Notes under the pieces: model-generated | Told to the model about the DNA's origin: nothing | Database searches by the model: none | Seen by the model: only the letters and a program-made list of their open reading frames with translations | Shown: positions 6,665-8,268 of the stretch, in pieces | How the letters are laid out: each line of letters begins with the position of its first letter | How positions within the stretch are numbered: position 1 is the first letter of the stretch | Assembly (NCBI GenBank): GCA_944358665.1 | Contig: CALVRP010000032.1 | Span: forward strand, 1-8,268 | DNA length: 8,268 nt | Source: an uncultured Bacilli bacterium | GTDB lineage: Bacteria; Bacillota_I; Bacilli_A; RF39; UBA660 | Direction: 5' to 3' | Position numbers and translations under genes: made by a program

Positions 6665-6874
6665 GCGTGGATATGGTTTTTTCTCATTAGTTAAACCCAA
6701 AATATAATCAATACTAGTATTATAATAAAGTGCCAGTTTTTTTAATATACTAGTGGGAATATCATTAGTTTCTGTTTCATATTGGGAATATCCGGTTTGA
6801 CTCATCCCAAGTATCTTGGCAATATCTTTTTGATACATATCTTTGTCTTCTCTTAGATCTCTTAATCTATTCAT
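6647..6874 (-). CDS. Xre/Cro-family HTH transcriptional repressor
   Basis: This 75-residue DNA-binding protein is essentially a single helix-turn-helix domain. The start MNRLRDLREDKDMYQKDIAKILGM and the recognition-helix region SQTGYSQYETETNDIPTSILKKLALYYNTSIDYILGLT are typical of the Xre family (HTH about 15-40, with the family's helix 4-5 ending DYILGLT at 56-62). The C-terminal tail is short and basic, with no room for a ligand or protease domain. A GGAGG on the minus strand, 7 bases before the ATG, supports this start. It is convergent with tig, sharing a terminator, and divergent from a surface-protein gene. Two perfect inverted repeats in the gap are the likely binding sites, so it probably represses the surface-protein gene and itself (inference). 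Small solitary regulators of this kind are also found in mobile elements and toxin-antitoxin loci, but no toxin partner is seen. Confidence 0.9.
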   Translation of the reverse strand: MNRLRDLREDKDMYQKDIAKILGMSQTGYSQYETETNDIPTSILKKLALYYNTSIDYILGLTNEKKPYPRKKDSN

Positions 6875-6897
6875 AATCGTGCCTCCGATTAAATTTT

Positions 6898-6925
6898 ATA
6901 ATAACTTAAAATAAGTTATTGACAT
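6898..6925 (-). promoter_or_regulatory. Possible xre promoter (leftward)
   Basis: On the minus strand ATGTCA (6925-6920) lies 16 bases from TATTAT (6903-6898), matching consensus at four and five of six positions. Its -35 covers almost the same bases as the -35 of the rightward promoter, so the two promoters would be back to back. The inverted repeat at 6900-6920 covers its -10 and spacer. Confidence 0.4.
6900..6920. promoter_or_regulatory. Operator-like inverted repeat 1
   Basis: The arms AATAACTTA (6900-6908) and TAAGTTATT (6912-6920) are perfect reverse complements around a central AAA. The repeat overlaps the possible xre promoter and the first two bases of the rightward -35. It shares the core TAAC-Y-TA, AAA, TA-R-GTTA with the repeat at 6927-6943, as expected of two sites for one dimeric repressor. 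Confidence 0.75.
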
Positions 6926-6947
6926 ATAACCTAAAATAGGTTACGAT
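6919..6947 (+). promoter_or_regulatory. Promoter of the surface-protein gene
   Basis: A perfect TTGACA (6919-6924) is followed after 17 bases by TACGAT (6942-6947, four of six matches). The spacer is almost filled by the inverted repeat at 6927-6943. Transcription would start near 6954, about 30 bases before the ATG. A bound repressor would directly block polymerase. Confidence 0.7.
6927..6943. promoter_or_regulatory. Operator-like inverted repeat 2
   Basis: TAACCTA (6927-6933) and TAGGTTA (6937-6943) are perfect reverse complements around AAA. The site lies between the -35 and -10 of the rightward promoter and covers the first two bases of that -10. Its centre is 25 bases from the centre of the first repeat, roughly two and a half helical turns. 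Confidence 0.75.
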
Positions 6948-6983
6948 AATTATATAAGAAGATATAAAAATAGAGGTGATAGT

Positions 6984-8268
6984 ATGATACGGGATAAGAA
7001 ACGTAATAAAATAATAATATTTATATTAATCGGAATCGTATGTATGATGGGAGTCGGCTACGCGGCTTTTCAAACGCAGTTAGATATTAAAGGAAGTACG
7101 GAAATAAGTAGTGAATGGGATATAAAAATTATTAGTGTGGAAGTTAGTGATATAGGAGGATTGGGAGAAAACGTAAAAAATACTTATACAGATTTAACCG
7201 CTAATTTAGAAGCTAATCTATATAGTAAAGGTGATTATGTAGAATATAAGGTTATTGTGGAAAATGCGGGAACGTTTGATGCAAAATTAGATACTTTAGG
7301 TATAACCAACAGTAATAATGAAGCAGTTAAAATAACAAGTACAGGACTTGTTAAAGGGCAAACATTATATAAAGGAGAAACAGTTACTTTAACAGTTAGA
7401 ATAGAATATAACAGTAACTATGAAGGAGACGCGAGTGGAACTAGCGGTGAGACAACTGTAGATTTAGGCTTTGTCCAAAATAGTGAAGGAACAATAGTAC
7501 CAACAACCGACCATTTAGTAACATATGACTATACCACTAATGGAGGAGAAAGTACTAATGCAGAAAATGAATATGTAGCTGAAGGAAAAAGTATCAATTT
7601 AAGTTATATGGCAACCAAGAAAAATTATGAATTCAAAGGCTGGAATACTAATCCGCAGGCGGCTGAAGGTCTAAGTGATTTAACCATGGGAACGGAAGAT
7701 ATTACGTTATATGCAATCTTTGAAGCCATAGATACCACACCACCAGTAATCGAAAGTATTAATACAAGTTCAACGACAAATAGTATAACTGCGGTAGTCA
7801 TTGCCAGTGATGAAGAAAGTGGAATAAGTAAATATGAATTTAGTATCGACGGTGGAAAAACTTGGATAGATAATGGCGTAAGTAATACATATACTTTTAC
7901 TGGCTTAAAACAAGGAACAAGTTATGATATAGATGTTAGAGTAACAAATGGAGTTGATATGAATTCTAGCAGTAATACAGCTGCAACAACATTAACAATT
8001 GAAAAACCGACATTTTCTAGCAACCCTAGCAGTGAACTTTATGCACAAAATAGGATTGTAACGGTAACTGTACCTTGTACAACATGTAATAATACATATA
8101 GCGGTGACAATGGGAAAACGTGGGAAGAAGTGCCATCTAATATATTTGATGTTAAATTTCAAGCTAATGGGGAAATAATCGTTAAATCAAACGACGGAAC
8201 AAATGAAGTAGCAAGTAGTTATACGGTTATTAATATAGATTCAACACCAGCGGGAATAATAAAACCAT
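6984..8268 (+). CDS. Surface protein with camelysin/TasA-like start, Listeria-Bacteroides repeat and FN3/Ig-like modules (partial)
   Basis: This gene is open to the window edge, with 428 codons visible, no stop, and an unknown C-terminus. A basic start (MIRDKKRNK) and a hydrophobic segment at about 10-28 form a signal peptide or anchor. They run into VGYAAFQTQLDIKG, which resembles the start of camelysin/TasA-type proteins, with a beta-rich domain to about 165. Then come a Listeria-Bacteroides (Flg_new/InlB B-type) repeat at about 176-247 with YEFKGWNTNP and ITLYAIFE, an FN3/Ig-like module at about 250-338 starting DTTPPVI, and a second module from about 340 with a C365-x-x-C368 pair. Asp-box-like motifs SIDGGKTW (287-294) and SGDNGKTW (373-380) fall in the two modules. 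Such architecture suggests a secreted or wall-attached adhesion or matrix protein (inference). TAGAGGTGAT at 6971-6980 supports the ATG. Promoter and operators lie just upstream, divergent from xre. More than half of its Ile codons are ATA by hand count, unlike tig, which prefers ATT. Confidence 0.8.
   Translation, partial: MIRDKKRNKIIIFILIGIVCMMGVGYAAFQTQLDIKGSTEISSEWDIKIISVEVSDIGGLGENVKNTYTDLTANLEANLYSKGDYVEYKVIVENAGTFDAKLDTLGITNSNNEAVKITSTGLVKGQTLYKGETVTLTVRIEYNSNYEGDASGTSGETTVDLGFVQNSEGTIVPTTDHLVTYDYTTNGGESTNAENEYVAEGKSINLSYMATKKNYEFKGWNTNPQAAEGLSDLTMGTEDITLYAIFEAIDTTPPVIESINTSSTTNSITAVVIASDEESGISKYEFSIDGGKTWIDNGVSNTYTFTGLKQGTSYDIDVRVTNGVDMNSSSNTAATTLTIEKPTFSSNPSSELYAQNRIVTVTVPCTTCNNTYSGDNGKTWEEVPSNIFDVKFQANGEIIVKSNDGTNEVASSYTVINIDSTPAGIIKP

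Noticed and set aside
6647..6874. Xre gene as the antitoxin of a toxin-antitoxin pair
   Set aside because: The upstream neighbour is divergent and the downstream neighbour is tig; no small toxin gene lies in the same operon.
6946..6953. ATAATTAT as a third operator
   Set aside because: It lacks the TAAC-Y-TA core of the other two repeats and is a short AT palindrome expected by chance in AT-rich DNA.
6984..8268. Surface protein as a sialidase because of Asp-box motifs
   Set aside because: There are only two motifs, each in its own Ig/FN3-like module with typical boundaries; no propeller-type series or catalytic residues are seen in the visible part.

Overview
The window is AT-rich DNA from a low-GC Gram-positive bacterium. 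Trp is encoded by TGG, and TGA serves as the stop of yqeH, so the standard bacterial code applies rather than the Mycoplasma code. The gene set (yqeG-yqeH, mraY, trigger factor, and a camelysin/TasA-like surface protein start) and the protein style fit an uncultured gut Bacilli/RF39-like lineage. That lineage placement is inference. No rRNA, tRNA, CRISPR, integrase or transposase is visible.

Layout. (1) 1-1492: a translationally coupled yqeG (HAD phosphatase) and yqeH (circularly permuted ribosome-assembly GTPase) pair. (2) 1478-2419: a dinD gene lying between two perfect 37-bp direct repeats. The left copy is the last four codons, stop and terminator of yqeH; the right copy sits behind dinD. 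Each copy carries a terminator and also the -35 and TG of an extended -10 promoter for the next gene. (3) 2446-4218: a HerA-type hexameric ATPase/DNA translocase with a HAS-barrel, without a NurA or SIR2 partner nearby. (4) 4252-5297: mraY, a lipid I-forming enzyme, with its own terminator upstream and a strong promoter. (5) 5298-6664: tig (trigger factor) with its own promoter and a bidirectional terminator. (6) 6647-8268: a small Xre-family repressor gene, transcribed leftward, and a divergent surface-protein gene that runs off the right edge. Between them lie two related perfect inverted repeats placed over the divergent promoters.

How the genes relate. YqeG/YqeH, MraY and Tig are core functions (ribosome assembly, cell wall, protein folding). 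dinD and herA concern DNA (recombination/repair or defence) and interrupt this core stretch. The dinD unit has the structure expected of an insertion that regenerated the yqeH 3' end. The xre/surface-protein pair looks like a self-contained accessory switch: the repressor probably controls both itself and a cell-envelope protein built of a membrane anchor, a camelysin-like domain, a Listeria-Bacteroides repeat and Ig/FN3-like modules. All gaps between genes are shorter than 120 bases and their contents are listed.
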